Assembly: GCA_963746255.1 (NCBI GenBank)
Contig: CAVVAJ010000009.1
Coordinates: forward strand, 1,488,001 to 1,552,000
Origin: DAOVXM01 sp963746255
Lineage (GTDB): Bacteria > Chloroflexota > Anaerolineae > Anaerolineales > UBA4823
Direction: 5' to 3'
DNA: 64,000 bases
Part shown: positions 6,886 through 16,043 of the stretch, piece after piece
Numbering within the stretch: position 1 is the stretch's first letter
How the letters are laid out: every line of letters begins with the position of its first letter
Made by a program: the position numbers and the translations under genes
Notes under the pieces: model-generated
The model's database searches: none
Told to the model about the DNA's origin: nothing
The model's input: the letters and a program-made list of their open reading frames with translations, nothing else

Positions 6886-8577
6886 ATGGAGCAAAATGAC
6901 GCCGTGAACGGGCAGGGGGAAGAGCCCGAAGAAGAGCAGGTTGTTGAAGCACAATCTGAAAGTGAACCGCAAGCAGAACTACATTCTATGGAATCCCTCC
7001 TGGAGGAGGAAGGACTAGGATTGGAACTGCCCAAATCCGGGGAGATTCGGACCGGGATCATCGCCAGTGTCGGGGAGAATGAAATCCTCGTCAGTGTTGG
7101 ATCTAAGTCTGAAGGAGTGATCTCGGGACGCGAATTGGAGCATATCTCAGATGATGAAAAAGAAGCCCTTGAAGTGGGGGCTGAGATCACTGTCTACGTA
7201 GTAACCCCCGAAGACGCCAATGGGAATGTTGTGCTATCTTACTCGCGGGCACGCGAGCTGCAGGATTGGGAACAAGCAGAAACCCTCCTGGCGAATTCAG
7301 ACCCACTAGATAGCGAGATTATCGGCTACAACAAAGGTGGATTACTGGTCCCCCTTGGCAGACTGCGCGGGTTTGTCCCAGCTTCCCAAATCAGCTTAGT
7401 GCGCCGTTCTGCGTCAACCGGGGATACCCCGGATCAGCGCTGGGGCAAAATGGTTGGTGAAGAAATCACGGTACGGGTAATCGAGGTTGACCGCGAGCGC
7501 CGTCGTCTAATTCTCTCCGAACGAGCAGCACTACAAGAAACGCGTGAGTCACTTAAAGATCGCTTGCTGGAAGAAATCCATGAAGGCGATGTACGTCAAG
7601 GACGCGTTACCAGCGTGGCTGATTTTGGTGCCTTTGTTAACATAGATGGCGCAGACGGATTGGTACATCTCTCTGAGATATCATGGGAACGCATCCAACA
7701 CCCCAGTGAGGTACTTGAAGTTGGTGATGATGTTGAGGTCAAAGTCATTAGTATTGACCACGATCGGAAACGCATTGGATTGTCGCTGCGCCAGCTGCAG
7801 GATGACCCTTGGTTAAAGAACGTCGAACATCTCCGTGAGGGACAGCTTATTGAAGGAACAGTTACTCACATCACGAAGTTTGGCGCTTTTGCTCGTTTAG
7901 ATGAAAACCTAGAGGGATTGATCCATGTTTCTGAGCTCAGCGAACAGCGAATAAATCACCCCAAAGAAGTTGTGAATGAGGGCGATGTAGTTACACTCCG
8001 CGTGATCAAGATCGAACCTGAGCGCCGCCGGATCGGATTGAGCCTGCGTAAAGTTGACTCGCCAGCATACCAGGACCTAGATTGGAAAATTGCGTTGGCG
8101 GAAGAAGTCGAAGATGTCCAGGATGTTCATGAAGTGGTTGTCGAGGACGTAGTCGCTGCAGAGGTCGCAGAGGATGAACTGGAGATGATCGCAGAAGAAC
8201 AGGTAGATTTGGAAGAAGAACTTCTTGAAGTAGTACCTGATGCACCTGCAGAAGAAGAACCCGAGGCAGAAGAATTAGCAACCAGCGAGTTAGAAATTGA
8301 GCAAGCAGAAGATGTTCTGGAGACGGAAGCTGACGATGTCCAGGATGTTCATGAAGTGGATGTCGAAGACGTAGTCGCTGCAGAGGTCGCAGAGGATGAA
8401 TTGGAGATAATCGCAGAAGAACAGGCAGATTTGGAAGAAGAAATTCTTGAAGTAGTATCTGAGGCACCTGCAGAAGAAGAACCCGTGGCAGAAGAATTAG
8501 CAACCAGCGAGTTAGAAATTGAGCAAGCAGAAGATGTTCTGGAGACGGAAGCTGAAGTCGAAGTAGTCGAAGAATAA
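6886..8577 (+). CDS. rpsA: 30S ribosomal protein S1 homologue with repeated acidic tail
   Basis: A 563-residue protein with four S1 RNA-binding domains in the first 405 residues. The last two are canonical (VADFGAFVNIDGADGLVHLS, then ITKFGAFARLDENLEGLIHV), each ending in RKRIGLSLRQ or RRRIGLSLRK. Domains 1 and 2 are more divergent, as in ribosomal S1. Residues from about 405 to the end are extremely acidic and consist of two nearly identical 74-residue units. The protein should help load mRNA on the 30S subunit. The start at ATG 6886 follows a GGAG about 12 bases upstream. A separate terminator follows the gene, so it is transcribed alone. Confidence 0.9.
   Translation: MEQNDAVNGQGEEPEEEQVVEAQSESEPQAELHSMESLLEEEGLGLELPKSGEIRTGIIASVGENEILVSVGSKSEGVISGRELEHISDDEKEALEVGAEITVYVVTPEDANGNVVLSYSRARELQDWEQAETLLANSDPLDSEIIGYNKGGLLVPLGRLRGFVPASQISLVRRSASTGDTPDQRWGKMVGEEITVRVIEVDRERRRLILSERAALQETRESLKDRLLEEIHEGDVRQGRVTSVADFGAFVNIDGADGLVHLSEISWERIQHPSEVLEVGDDVEVKVISIDHDRKRIGLSLRQLQDDPWLKNVEHLREGQLIEGTVTHITKFGAFARLDENLEGLIHVSELSEQRINHPKEVVNEGDVVTLRVIKIEPERRRIGLSLRKVDSPAYQDLDWKIALAEEVEDVQDVHEVVVEDVVAAEVAEDELEMIAEEQVDLEEELLEVVPDAPAEEEPEAEELATSELEIEQAEDVLETEADDVQDVHEVDVEDVVAAEVAEDELEIIAEEQADLEEEILEVVSEAPAEEEPVAEELATSELEIEQAEDVLETEAEVEVVEE
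8113..8556 (+). repeat. Tandem 222-bp repeat encoding the S1 acidic tail
   Basis: Unit 1 runs 8113-8334 and unit 2 runs 8335-8556. They share long identical stretches (for example GATGTCCAGGATGTTCATGA and GCAACCAGCGAGTTAGAAAT). The unit is exactly 74 codons, so copy-number change would keep the frame. Confidence 0.85.
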
Positions 8578-8616
8578 TTCTATGCCACGCTAATCTCGAA
8601 AGAGATATCGCCTTTC

Positions 8617-8646
8617 GCGCACCTCCCATTTAGGAGGTGCGCTTTA
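8617..8646 (+). terminator. Terminator of the S1 gene
   Basis: A ten-base stem GCGCACCTCC / GGAGGTGCGC with a six-base loop is followed by TTTATTTA. Confidence 0.85.
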
Positions 8647-8694
8647 TTTACAGAAAGTAAGAAATTTGTTAACCTTGTAGACTTTTAAGCAGAA

Positions 8695-8890
8695 ACTAAA
8701 GTCTTGTGAGTTATACTTTAGTAGAATCAAATCAGACAAATCAACTCATAATCAGGGATGAAGCAAAAACAGCCCTATACCAGGAATTGAACTAGCGATA
8801 ATATATTTGGAAAACGATCGCTTACAAAATTATATGTTCCACAAAAGATGTGCCGTTGGTAAACTAATAATGAATATTAGTGTGGAACAT
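8695..8890. promoter_or_regulatory. Paired inverted repeats upstream of clpC
   Basis: The 376-base gap before clpC holds two elements. ACTAAAGT (8695-8702) pairs with ACTTTAGT (8715-8722). ATGTTCCACA (8834-8843) is the exact complement of TGTGGAACAT (8881-8890), with a 37-base AT-rich spacer that could hold the promoter. I see no CIRCE element and no CtsR-type heptad repeat. Confidence 0.5.
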
Positions 8891-8953
8891 TTCTTGAGAT
8901 TACCTCATCAAGAGGTAGAAAGCAGATACGGTCAGTAAGCAGGAGGTACGACC

Positions 8954-11455
8954 TTGGCAGGAATGGAGAGATTTACTCAAAGGGCGCGAAGAGTTTTGAG
9001 TCTAGCGCATCAGGAAGCCGAGCGCATGCGCCACAACTATATCGGGACCGAGCACCTTCTCTTAGGTTTGATCCGTGAAGAGGGAGGGGTTGCCGGGCGG
9101 GTGCTGCGCGAGCTGGGATTGGAAGCTGATCGCGTTCAAGAGATTGTTGAGCGGCTGACCGGCACCGGGCAGTATAGCGGCGGTAAGCTGGACCTCTCAC
9201 CAGGTACACAGCAGGTACTGGAATTAGCTGTCGAAGAAGCCCGCAGGATGGGGCATCACTATATTGGCACAGAGCACCTATTGTTGGGATTGGTACGCTA
9301 TAACGATGGCGTCGCGTTAGATGTATTACGTAAGCTGGGTGTTACACCAGAACAAATTCGCCGTCAAACCCGACGGGTACTGCAGGAAAGCAGCACCTCG
9401 CGACGAACCCCCGCGGGAAAGGAAGAACGCTCCTCTCGCCAGGAAAAACAAAAGGCGAAGACCCCCATGGTGGATCAGCTGGCAACGGATTTGACTTTGA
9501 TGGCGGAAGAAGGCAAGCTCGACCCGGTGATCGGCCGGCAGATGGAGATCGAGCGCGTCATCCAGATCCTGGCCCGCCGGACAAAAAACAACCCGGCATT
9601 AATCGGCGACCCTGGAGTTGGTAAAACCGCTATCGTCGAGGGTTTGGCGCAGCGCATTGTTGAAGCGGATGTCCCCGCTCCGCTGTTAGGCAAGACCCTA
9701 TTGCAGTTGGATGTCGGTTCACTGGTCGCTGGGACAATGTATCGCGGTCAATTCGAAGAACGCTTAAAGCGGGTTATTGACGAGCTAAAAGCATCCGGTG
9801 CGATCTTGTTCATTGATGAAGTTCATATGCTGGTTGGCGCTGGCGCGGCGGGCTCGTCAGTTGATGCCGCCAATATCCTAAAGCCGGCCTTATCGCGTGG
9901 CGAGCTGCAGGTAATCGGTGCAACGACGATGGATGAATACCGCAAGCACATCGAGAGCGATGCGGCACTTGAGCGCCGTTTCCAGCCAATTATGGTTGAA
10001 GAGCCCAATGAAGACGAAACACTCGAAATCTTACACGGTGTCCGACCGGCTTATGAAGAGCACCACCGTCTCAGCATCTCAGATGATGCTTTAGATGCCG
10101 CGGTACATCTCTCATCGCGCTATGTTACCGAACGCTTCCTGCCTGATAAAGCCATTGACTTAATTGACGAGTCATCATCACGCGTCCGCATGTACAAAAG
10201 CCCGACCGCGAAGAACGCTAAAGAAATCATGAAGAAGCTGCGCGAAATCCGCCAGCAACGCGAATTGGCTTTGGAAAACGATAGCTTCGATGAAGACCAA
10301 GATCTGCAGGTGCAGCAGGAAGAACTGGAAGAAGAATTAGAGAACATCCGCACTTTGTGGGATCGCGATACCAGCCCGGTTGTTTCAGCTGATGATATCG
10401 CTGAAGTGGTGTCGATGTGGACCGGTGTCCCGGTTATGCAGCTGGCACAGGAAGAATTGGCGAAACTGCTGAGCATGGAAGATGAACTGCGGAAATATAT
10501 TATCGGGCAGGAAGAATCCATTGAGGCGATCTCAAAAGCGGTACGACGAGCACGCTCGGGGCTTAAAGACCCGCGCCGCCCGATCGGATCATTTATCTTC
10601 TTGGGACCGACGGGAGTTGGGAAAACCGAACTGACCAAGGCAATGGCTCGCTTCATGTTTGGCAGTGAGGATGCGCTCATCCAATTAGATATGTCCGAGT
10701 TCATGGAGCGGCATTCAGTCAGCCGCCTCGTGGGCGCCCCTCCTGGATATGTCGGGTATGAGGAAGCTGGACAGCTAACAGAAGCTCTCCGCCGCCGCCC
10801 TTACTCCATCGTTGTCTTTGATGAGATAGAGAAAGCTCATCCAGAAGCCCACAATATGCTGTTGCAGATCATGGAGGAGGGCCAACTTTCAGATGCCCGC
10901 GGACGCAAAGTTGATTTTCGCAATGCGATCATCATCATGACATCTAACGTTGGTGCCGATATGATAAAACGGCAAACCTCGATAGGCTTCTCGCTCAAAC
11001 AAGATGAAGACATTGAAGAGCGCCAAGCATATGATGAGATGCGCAAGAAGCTGCTCGATGCACTCAAGCGGGTTTTCCGCCCAGAGTTCATCAATCGCCT
11101 CGACTCCGTAATCGTGTTCCGCTCCTTGAGCCGGAGTGATATCAAGCAGATTGTCCAGCTTGAGCTGAATAAGGTTGCTGATCGACTAGTTGATCACGAT
11201 ATCAAGCTTACTGCGACACCAGAAGCAGTCGATATGCTAGCTGAAATGGGATATGATCCGGAGATGGGTGCACGTCCACTCCGCCGTGTGATCCAGCAGA
11301 AAGTGGAAGATAAACTTTCCGACGCATTGTTGGGTGGTGATTTTCAGGCAGGCGACACGATCTTAGTGGATGTCGAAGAGGAAGAAATCGTCCTGCGGCA
11401 CGAGGATAAAGCCATAGAACCATTGCCTCCGTCTGAAGCAGTGGCAGCTGTCTAA
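8954..11455 (+). CDS. clpC: ATP-dependent Clp protease ATP-binding subunit ClpC
   Basis: An 833-residue Hsp100 unfoldase. Two Clp_N repeats (MERFTQRARRVLSLAHQEA and GHHYIGTEHLLLGLVRY) are followed by AAA-1 with Walker A GDPGVGKT at 218-225. A short middle domain (about 435-465) fits ClpC rather than ClpB. AAA-2 has Walker A GPTGVGKT at 551-558. The start is TTG 8954, because AGGAGG at 8941-8946 sits seven bases away; the next ATG (8963) would be 16 bases from it. ClpC should feed substrates to ClpP, which is not in the window. No ctsR, mcsA or mcsB accompanies it, unlike in Firmicutes. Confidence 0.94.
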   Translation: MAGMERFTQRARRVLSLAHQEAERMRHNYIGTEHLLLGLIREEGGVAGRVLRELGLEADRVQEIVERLTGTGQYSGGKLDLSPGTQQVLELAVEEARRMGHHYIGTEHLLLGLVRYNDGVALDVLRKLGVTPEQIRRQTRRVLQESSTSRRTPAGKEERSSRQEKQKAKTPMVDQLATDLTLMAEEGKLDPVIGRQMEIERVIQILARRTKNNPALIGDPGVGKTAIVEGLAQRIVEADVPAPLLGKTLLQLDVGSLVAGTMYRGQFEERLKRVIDELKASGAILFIDEVHMLVGAGAAGSSVDAANILKPALSRGELQVIGATTMDEYRKHIESDAALERRFQPIMVEEPNEDETLEILHGVRPAYEEHHRLSISDDALDAAVHLSSRYVTERFLPDKAIDLIDESSSRVRMYKSPTAKNAKEIMKKLREIRQQRELALENDSFDEDQDLQVQQEELEEELENIRTLWDRDTSPVVSADDIAEVVSMWTGVPVMQLAQEELAKLLSMEDELRKYIIGQEESIEAISKAVRRARSGLKDPRRPIGSFIFLGPTGVGKTELTKAMARFMFGSEDALIQLDMSEFMERHSVSRLVGAPPGYVGYEEAGQLTEALRRRPYSIVVFDEIEKAHPEAHNMLLQIMEEGQLSDARGRKVDFRNAIIIMTSNVGADMIKRQTSIGFSLKQDEDIEERQAYDEMRKKLLDALKRVFRPEFINRLDSVIVFRSLSRSDIKQIVQLELNKVADRLVDHDIKLTATPEAVDMLAEMGYDPEMGARPLRRVIQQKVEDKLSDALLGGDFQAGDTILVDVEEEEIVLRHEDKAIEPLPPSEAVAAV

Positions 11456-11481
11456 TAGTCACAAGAAGTTCTAATTATTTT

Positions 11482-11510
11482 GAGGGTGCACAGCAAGAAC
11501 GTGCACCCTC
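11482..11510 (+). terminator. Hairpin between clpC and radA
   Basis: A ten-base stem GAGGGTGCAC / GTGCACCCTC with a nine-base loop. No T-run follows, so termination may be weak. A TATAAT (-10) begins six bases later. Confidence 0.6.
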
Positions 11511-11515
11511 TACGT

Positions 11516-11528
11516 TATAATACGCGCA
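11516..11528 (+). promoter_or_regulatory. -10 box placing radA on a leaderless transcript
   Basis: TATAAT at 11516-11521 ends six bases before ATG 11528, so transcription would start at or next to the start codon. No ribosome-binding site precedes the ATG. No convincing -35 box is visible. Confidence 0.45.
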
Positions 11529-12952
11529 TGGCAAAAACCCACACACAATATGTATGCCAGCAATGTGGACGCTCCGCAGTCCGCCCGATGGGACGCTGTC
11601 CACAATGTGGGGGCTGGAACAGCATGGTTGAGGAAGTGATCAGCACCTCCCCTGCTACAGTGCGACACAAATCTTTTGGCGTCGTTGAACGGTCAACACC
11701 ACGCCGTCTATCTGAGATTGAGGGGGAAATCGACGATAGGCTGCCGCTCAGCATCGGAGAATTCGCACGTGTATTGGGTGGAGGGGTAGTGCCCGGTTCT
11801 CTGGTCCTTATTGGTGGCGATCCAGGAATTGGGAAATCCACTCTCCTGCTTCAGGTTGCACTTCAGATGGCGGCACGCGAGCGTGTGCTGTATGTATCAG
11901 GGGAGGAGTCAGAACGCCAGATAAAGATGCGCTCTCTCCGCTTGCTTCAATTGAGCGGCGATAACAGGGCTGAGACAGCACCAGAGAAACTCCCCGATCA
12001 ACTCTACTTGGTTACCGAGACAGATTTGGAGACGATATTCGCGCACGTCAACGAACTCAAACCGCGTCTGCTGATCGTCGATTCAATCCAAACAACCACT
12101 TTGAATGAATTGGAATCTTCTGCCGGTTCCGTTTCACAAGTTCGGGAATGTTCATCCCGCCTGCGGGAACTAGCCAAAACTTCGGGTATTGCTGTTTTTC
12201 TCATTGGACATGTCACCAAAGAAGGGACAATTGCTGGTCCGCGTGTATTAGAGCATATCGTTGATACGGTACTGTATTTGGAAGGAGACCGTTTTCAAAC
12301 CTACCGCCTGCTACGCTCAGTGAAGAACCGCTTTGGGGCGACGTCAGAGGTGGGTGTTTTTGAGATGTGCGAACGCGGTATGATTGAGGTCGCCAACCCA
12401 TCCGAGGCATTTCTTGCTCAGCGGATGGTGAATGCGCCGGGGTCGGCAATCGCTGTAACGATGGAAGGTACACGCCCGCTGCTGGTGGAAATTCAAGGTC
12501 TAACCAGCCCGACCTCATTTGGAAATCCGCGCCGAACGCCGAATGGTGTTGATTTCAATCGCCTGCTTCTAATAACAGCTGTGCTAACCCGCCGGGTAAA
12601 CCTGAGGTTGGCAGATCAGGATGTATTTGTTAATGTCGTTGGCGGTCTCACGATTGGTGAGCCTGCTGCGGACTTGGCCATTGCGACAGCCATCACATCT
12701 TCAGTCCGCAACATCCCGGTAAGGGCGGATACAGTATTAATTGGCGAGGTAGGCTTATCTGGCGAACTGCGGATGGTTGGGCAGACGGCCGCACGCCTCT
12801 GGGAGGCTGTCCAGCTAGGGTTTAAAACAGCCGTCATCCCCCGGCGCATGCGCAGAGGAGAAGCTTGGCCAGAGGGCATCGAGATAGTCGAGACGCGCTC
12901 CTTGGAGCAGGCACTTCAAAGTGCTTTGATGCCGGAGCGAGCACCGAGTTAA
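11528..12952 (+). CDS. radA: DNA repair protein RadA
   Basis: A 474-residue RadA/Sms. It has an N-terminal zinc finger (CQQCG and CPQCG, residues 9-40), a RecA-like ATPase with Walker A GGDPGIGKS at 96-104, the RadA-specific KNRFG motif (VKNRFGAT), and a Lon-protease-like C-terminal domain (LIGEVGLSGELR). It acts in recombination and branch migration. The ATG at 11528 is preferred over the in-frame TTG at 11480, because the zinc finger starts immediately after it and no Shine-Dalgarno supports the longer form. The dus gene starts two bases after its stop. Confidence 0.94.
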   Translation: MAKTHTQYVCQQCGRSAVRPMGRCPQCGGWNSMVEEVISTSPATVRHKSFGVVERSTPRRLSEIEGEIDDRLPLSIGEFARVLGGGVVPGSLVLIGGDPGIGKSTLLLQVALQMAARERVLYVSGEESERQIKMRSLRLLQLSGDNRAETAPEKLPDQLYLVTETDLETIFAHVNELKPRLLIVDSIQTTTLNELESSAGSVSQVRECSSRLRELAKTSGIAVFLIGHVTKEGTIAGPRVLEHIVDTVLYLEGDRFQTYRLLRSVKNRFGATSEVGVFEMCERGMIEVANPSEAFLAQRMVNAPGSAIAVTMEGTRPLLVEIQGLTSPTSFGNPRRTPNGVDFNRLLLITAVLTRRVNLRLADQDVFVNVVGGLTIGEPAADLAIATAITSSVRNIPVRADTVLIGEVGLSGELRMVGQTAARLWEAVQLGFKTAVIPRRMRRGEAWPEGIEIVETRSLEQALQSALMPERAPS

Positions 12953-12953
12953 G

Positions 12954-13916
12954 ATGCCTGAATCATCTGAACCAGATTTCTACGTCAGGGAAATTCCAAT
13001 CCATGGTGATTTAATCCTCTCGCCTATGGCAGGTTATTCTGACTTGCCATTTCGATCGCTTTGCCATGAATTAGGATCAGCAATGAGTTACACCGGGTTT
13101 ATCAACGCGCGGGATGTGCTAGCAGGGTCCCCATCTGTCCAGCTGAAAACCAAGTACACCCCAGTAGAAAGACCAGTAGTCTTCCAGCTCTACGATGATG
13201 ACCCAGCCCGTTTGCGGGAAGCTGCATTCCGACTTCAAGAGCAAGAACCAGATATTATCGATATCAACATGGGCTGCTCAGCGCGCCGGGTCTCTGGACG
13301 TGGTGCAGGAGCAGGCCTGCTGCGAGATCCTCAGAAGATCGCGCAAATATTTAATGAATTAAGCCACAAGCTATTTGTACCGGTCAGCGGGAAAATCCGG
13401 CTCGGATGGGATGATAATAATCGCAACTATCTGCTAGTTGCCCGCGTTATCGCTGAAAATGGTGGTGCGCTGGTGGCAGTCCACGCACGCACGCGACAGC
13501 AAAGCTATGGCGGAAAGGCCGATTGGGATGCGATCGCAGAGATTAAGCAATCCCTCTCCATTCCAGTTCTCGGGAACGGAGATGTGAGAACAACGGCTGA
13601 CATAGCAGCACTAAAATATATTACCGGTTGTGATGGTGTAATGATCGGCCGTGGTGCGATCGGCAACCCATGGATATTCTCTGGTTTCGATCGGCAGCAG
13701 GTCTCCCCGCAGCTGATCCACCGCACCATGCTGAAGCATCTCGCCCGCATGCGAGCCTTTTATGGTCAGCAACGCGGCTTGGTCTTGTTTCGAAAGCATC
13801 TCGTACATTACATCAGCCCACTGCCAGTTTCTAAAACAGACCGCCACCGTTTGCTCACTACTGAGAAAGAAAATGAATTTACGGCATTGCTAGACACATT
13901 GACATTTGCCAGCTGA
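12954..13916 (+). CDS. dus: tRNA-dihydrouridine synthase
   Basis: A 320-residue FMN-dependent TIM-barrel enzyme that reduces uridines in the tRNA D-loop. The opening LSPMAGYSDLPFR, the catalytic-cysteine motif INMGCSARRVSGRGAGAGLL, VKIRLG-like GKIRLGWDD, the HART motif VHARTRQQSY, and GNGDV plus DGVMIGRGAIGNPW all fit DusB-type proteins. Its ATG lies two bases after the radA stop, so it is translationally coupled to it. A hairpin terminator follows. Confidence 0.92.
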   Translation: MPESSEPDFYVREIPIHGDLILSPMAGYSDLPFRSLCHELGSAMSYTGFINARDVLAGSPSVQLKTKYTPVERPVVFQLYDDDPARLREAAFRLQEQEPDIIDINMGCSARRVSGRGAGAGLLRDPQKIAQIFNELSHKLFVPVSGKIRLGWDDNNRNYLLVARVIAENGGALVAVHARTRQQSYGGKADWDAIAEIKQSLSIPVLGNGDVRTTADIAALKYITGCDGVMIGRGAIGNPWIFSGFDRQQVSPQLIHRTMLKHLARMRAFYGQQRGLVLFRKHLVHYISPLPVSKTDRHRLLTTEKENEFTALLDTLTFAS

Positions 13917-13945
13917 AGAACTACGCATAGTTCTTCACTTTCCTC
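13915..13945 (+). terminator. Hairpin after dus
   Basis: GAAGAACT / AGTTCTTC stem (13915-13936), overlapping the dus stop codon, followed by a pyrimidine-rich stretch. Confidence 0.6.
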
Positions 13946-14048
13946 TATAAAAAATCTACCAAAACTTACATTGACGGATATTCCTGCTATCTGATACATT
14001 TGGATCGGATTGGGAATCTGCCAATCCCCGGTTTGGTAGGGAGAGCCA

Positions 14049-15356
14049 ATGACATTAAAACGAATTCAACTTGGTCTGATCCACGTTGCGGTAGCCATGA
14101 CGCTGGTGCCGATCAACAGCACGCTGAACAGGGTGATGATCAAAGATCTTGCGATCTCCGCTACTGTCGTGGCAATTTTGGCTTCGCTTCCCTATCTGTT
14201 CGCGCCAATCCAGGTGGTAATTGGATCTTTTTCGGATCGTCACCCCTTCCTCGGCCTGCGCCGTACGCCATACATCCTGCTGGGTTTGCTTTTAACTGTT
14301 GCGGGGGTGATCATCGCCCCGTATGTGGCTTTTTTGCTAGCTACCAACTGGTGGGCGGGGGTTATGGTTGGCTTGCTGGCCTTTGGTGCTTGGGGGATGG
14401 GCTATAATTTCGCTTCGGTTTCTTACATTTCGCTGGCATCTGAATTATCTGGTGAGCAAGGGCGCGGCCGAACGATTGCTGTGATGTGGTTCATGATGAT
14501 CACTGGAATCATTCTCACTGCAATAACGCTCAGCCAGCTGGTTGACCCATATACTCCAGCGGCACTTGTGCGGGCTTTTTGGGTAATTGCACTGGCAGCC
14601 CTTTTTTTGGGCTTAGTTGGGCTTATAAAACTTGAACCGCGCACAGAAGAATTCCAACCAACGTCCTCGGAAAACTATTCGTGGAGCACACTTTTTCGCA
14701 CTATTTTAGACAACCGTCAGGCGACACTCTTCTTTTGGTATTTAGTCATCCTGCTGACAGCTTTGTTGGGGCAGGATATCTTACTAGAGCCTTTCGGCGC
14801 TGAAGCATTTGGTTTGTCTGTTAAAGACACCACTCGCATCACCTCGCTATGGGGAGTCTGTGTGCTTGCAGCTTTGCTTGTCGCAGGAGCGCTTGAAGGC
14901 CGGGTAAACAAGCGCACGGTGGCGAAAGTAGGTGGATGGATCGCATTCTTGGGATTTGTTCTGATCCCGACCAGCGGGTTAGTGGTAAGCTCGTCTGTGT
15001 TCTATTTGGGTGTGATTATGCTGGGTGTTGGCACCGGTTTATCCACCGTTTCAAATCTCTCGTTGATGTTGGACATGACGATTGCCGCAAATGTGGGGCT
15101 TTTTATCGGGGCTTGGGGGATGGCAAATGCCCTTTCGCGCTTGCTCGGTACCGTTCTGGGAGGTGTCGTCAGGGATGTTGTCACCCAGGTCACTCAAACT
15201 GCTTTGCTAGGGTACGTTGTTGTCTTCGGGATTGAAGCACTGATGCTGTTAATATCTTTATTTATGTTGGGGCGAATCAATGTGTCTGCTTTTCGAAAAC
15301 TGGCGCTCGAAGAACCCTCGCTCGCTGAACGTATGGCTATGGCGGGTGAGGTGTAG
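14049..15356 (+). CDS. PucC-like (BCD family) MFS transporter
   Basis: A 435-residue, twelve-helix major facilitator protein. The N-terminal QLGLIHVAVAMTLVPINSTL and GSFSDRHPFLGLRRTPYI, with ASELSGEQGRGRTIAVMWFM, match the PucC/LhaA family, named for proteins that assist pigment-protein assembly in phototrophs. AGGGAG precedes ATG 14049. No reaction-centre, bacteriochlorophyll or light-harvesting gene lies in this window, so the substrate cannot be assumed. The chelatase gene 8 kb away is the only other possible link to tetrapyrroles. Confidence 0.8.
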   Translation: MTLKRIQLGLIHVAVAMTLVPINSTLNRVMIKDLAISATVVAILASLPYLFAPIQVVIGSFSDRHPFLGLRRTPYILLGLLLTVAGVIIAPYVAFLLATNWWAGVMVGLLAFGAWGMGYNFASVSYISLASELSGEQGRGRTIAVMWFMMITGIILTAITLSQLVDPYTPAALVRAFWVIALAALFLGLVGLIKLEPRTEEFQPTSSENYSWSTLFRTILDNRQATLFFWYLVILLTALLGQDILLEPFGAEAFGLSVKDTTRITSLWGVCVLAALLVAGALEGRVNKRTVAKVGGWIAFLGFVLIPTSGLVVSSSVFYLGVIMLGVGTGLSTVSNLSLMLDMTIAANVGLFIGAWGMANALSRLLGTVLGGVVRDVVTQVTQTALLGYVVVFGIEALMLLISLFMLGRINVSAFRKLALEEPSLAERMAMAGEV

Positions 15357-15416
15357 CTTGTTTTCGACTACAATTTCCAGGAATTTTTATACTCGTTGAG
15401 CAGAGATGAGGGAGAT

Positions 15417-16043
15417 ATGCCTAGTGATTGGTTAAGCCTGAGCGAAGTAGCCGGCATTTTGGGTGTCCACTCGGGCACGGTTCGAAATTGGTCCGATAAG
15501 GGGTTTTTGCCGGTTCACCGCACGCAAGGTGGGCACCGCCGTTATTTACGCAGCGAAATCGACCTTTGGATGCAAGCCCAGAATGCGTCCAACGTGGAAG
15601 AAGATGTCCACTTGGTAGTAAAAAATGCTTTGCGGAATACGCGCATGCAGATCAGCGAAGGGCGGCTAAACGCCAAATCTTGGTATGCGAAGCTGGATGA
15701 TAAAGCGCGTGCCCAGTACCGAAAGAGCAGCCGATCCTTGATGCAGGGGTTGATCGGTTATCTAGCAGTGGAGAAGCAAGCCGGCGGCGCTGAGGCGCAG
15801 GCCCTGGGGTATGAATATGCATCGTTCGGTTATCGCTATGGATTGAGTGTGACCGAAGCGGTAAGTGCCTTTTTATTTTTTCGAAACTTATTGATGGAAT
15901 CAATGATGACTGATTATGTGGCCGCATCCGTTCGTTCCCCTATAGCATGGAGCGACATGTTCCGCAAAATGACCAATTTCACAGATCAGATCATGCTCAC
16001 TCTGCTTGAAACATATGAGGCATATCATCGAAATAATCGCTGA
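15417..16043 (+). CDS. MerR/excisionase-type HTH regulator with helical sensor domain
   Basis: A 208-residue protein. Residues 1-55 form a winged HTH of the excisionase/MerR type (LSLSEVAGILGVHSGTVRNW, then HRTQGGHRRY). The remainder is helical (SVTEAVSAFLFFRNLLMES) and resembles the RsbRD-type N-terminal domain often joined to signalling proteins. ATG 15417 follows GAGGGAG closely; an in-frame TTG at 15396 lacks a site. It probably regulates a neighbour or a distant stress regulon. Confidence 0.75.
   Translation: MPSDWLSLSEVAGILGVHSGTVRNWSDKGFLPVHRTQGGHRRYLRSEIDLWMQAQNASNVEEDVHLVVKNALRNTRMQISEGRLNAKSWYAKLDDKARAQYRKSSRSLMQGLIGYLAVEKQAGGAEAQALGYEYASFGYRYGLSVTEAVSAFLFFRNLLMESMMTDYVAASVRSPIAWSDMFRKMTNFTDQIMLTLLETYEAYHRNNR

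Noticed and set aside
8006..8629. Leucine-rich open frame antisense to the S1 tail
   Set aside because: It arises from the repeated acidic codons read backwards.
5631..15356. Photosynthesis gene cluster suggested by a Mg-chelatase-like gene and PucC-like transporter
   Set aside because: No other pigment or reaction-centre genes are present, and the chelatase is equally compatible with cobalamin synthesis.
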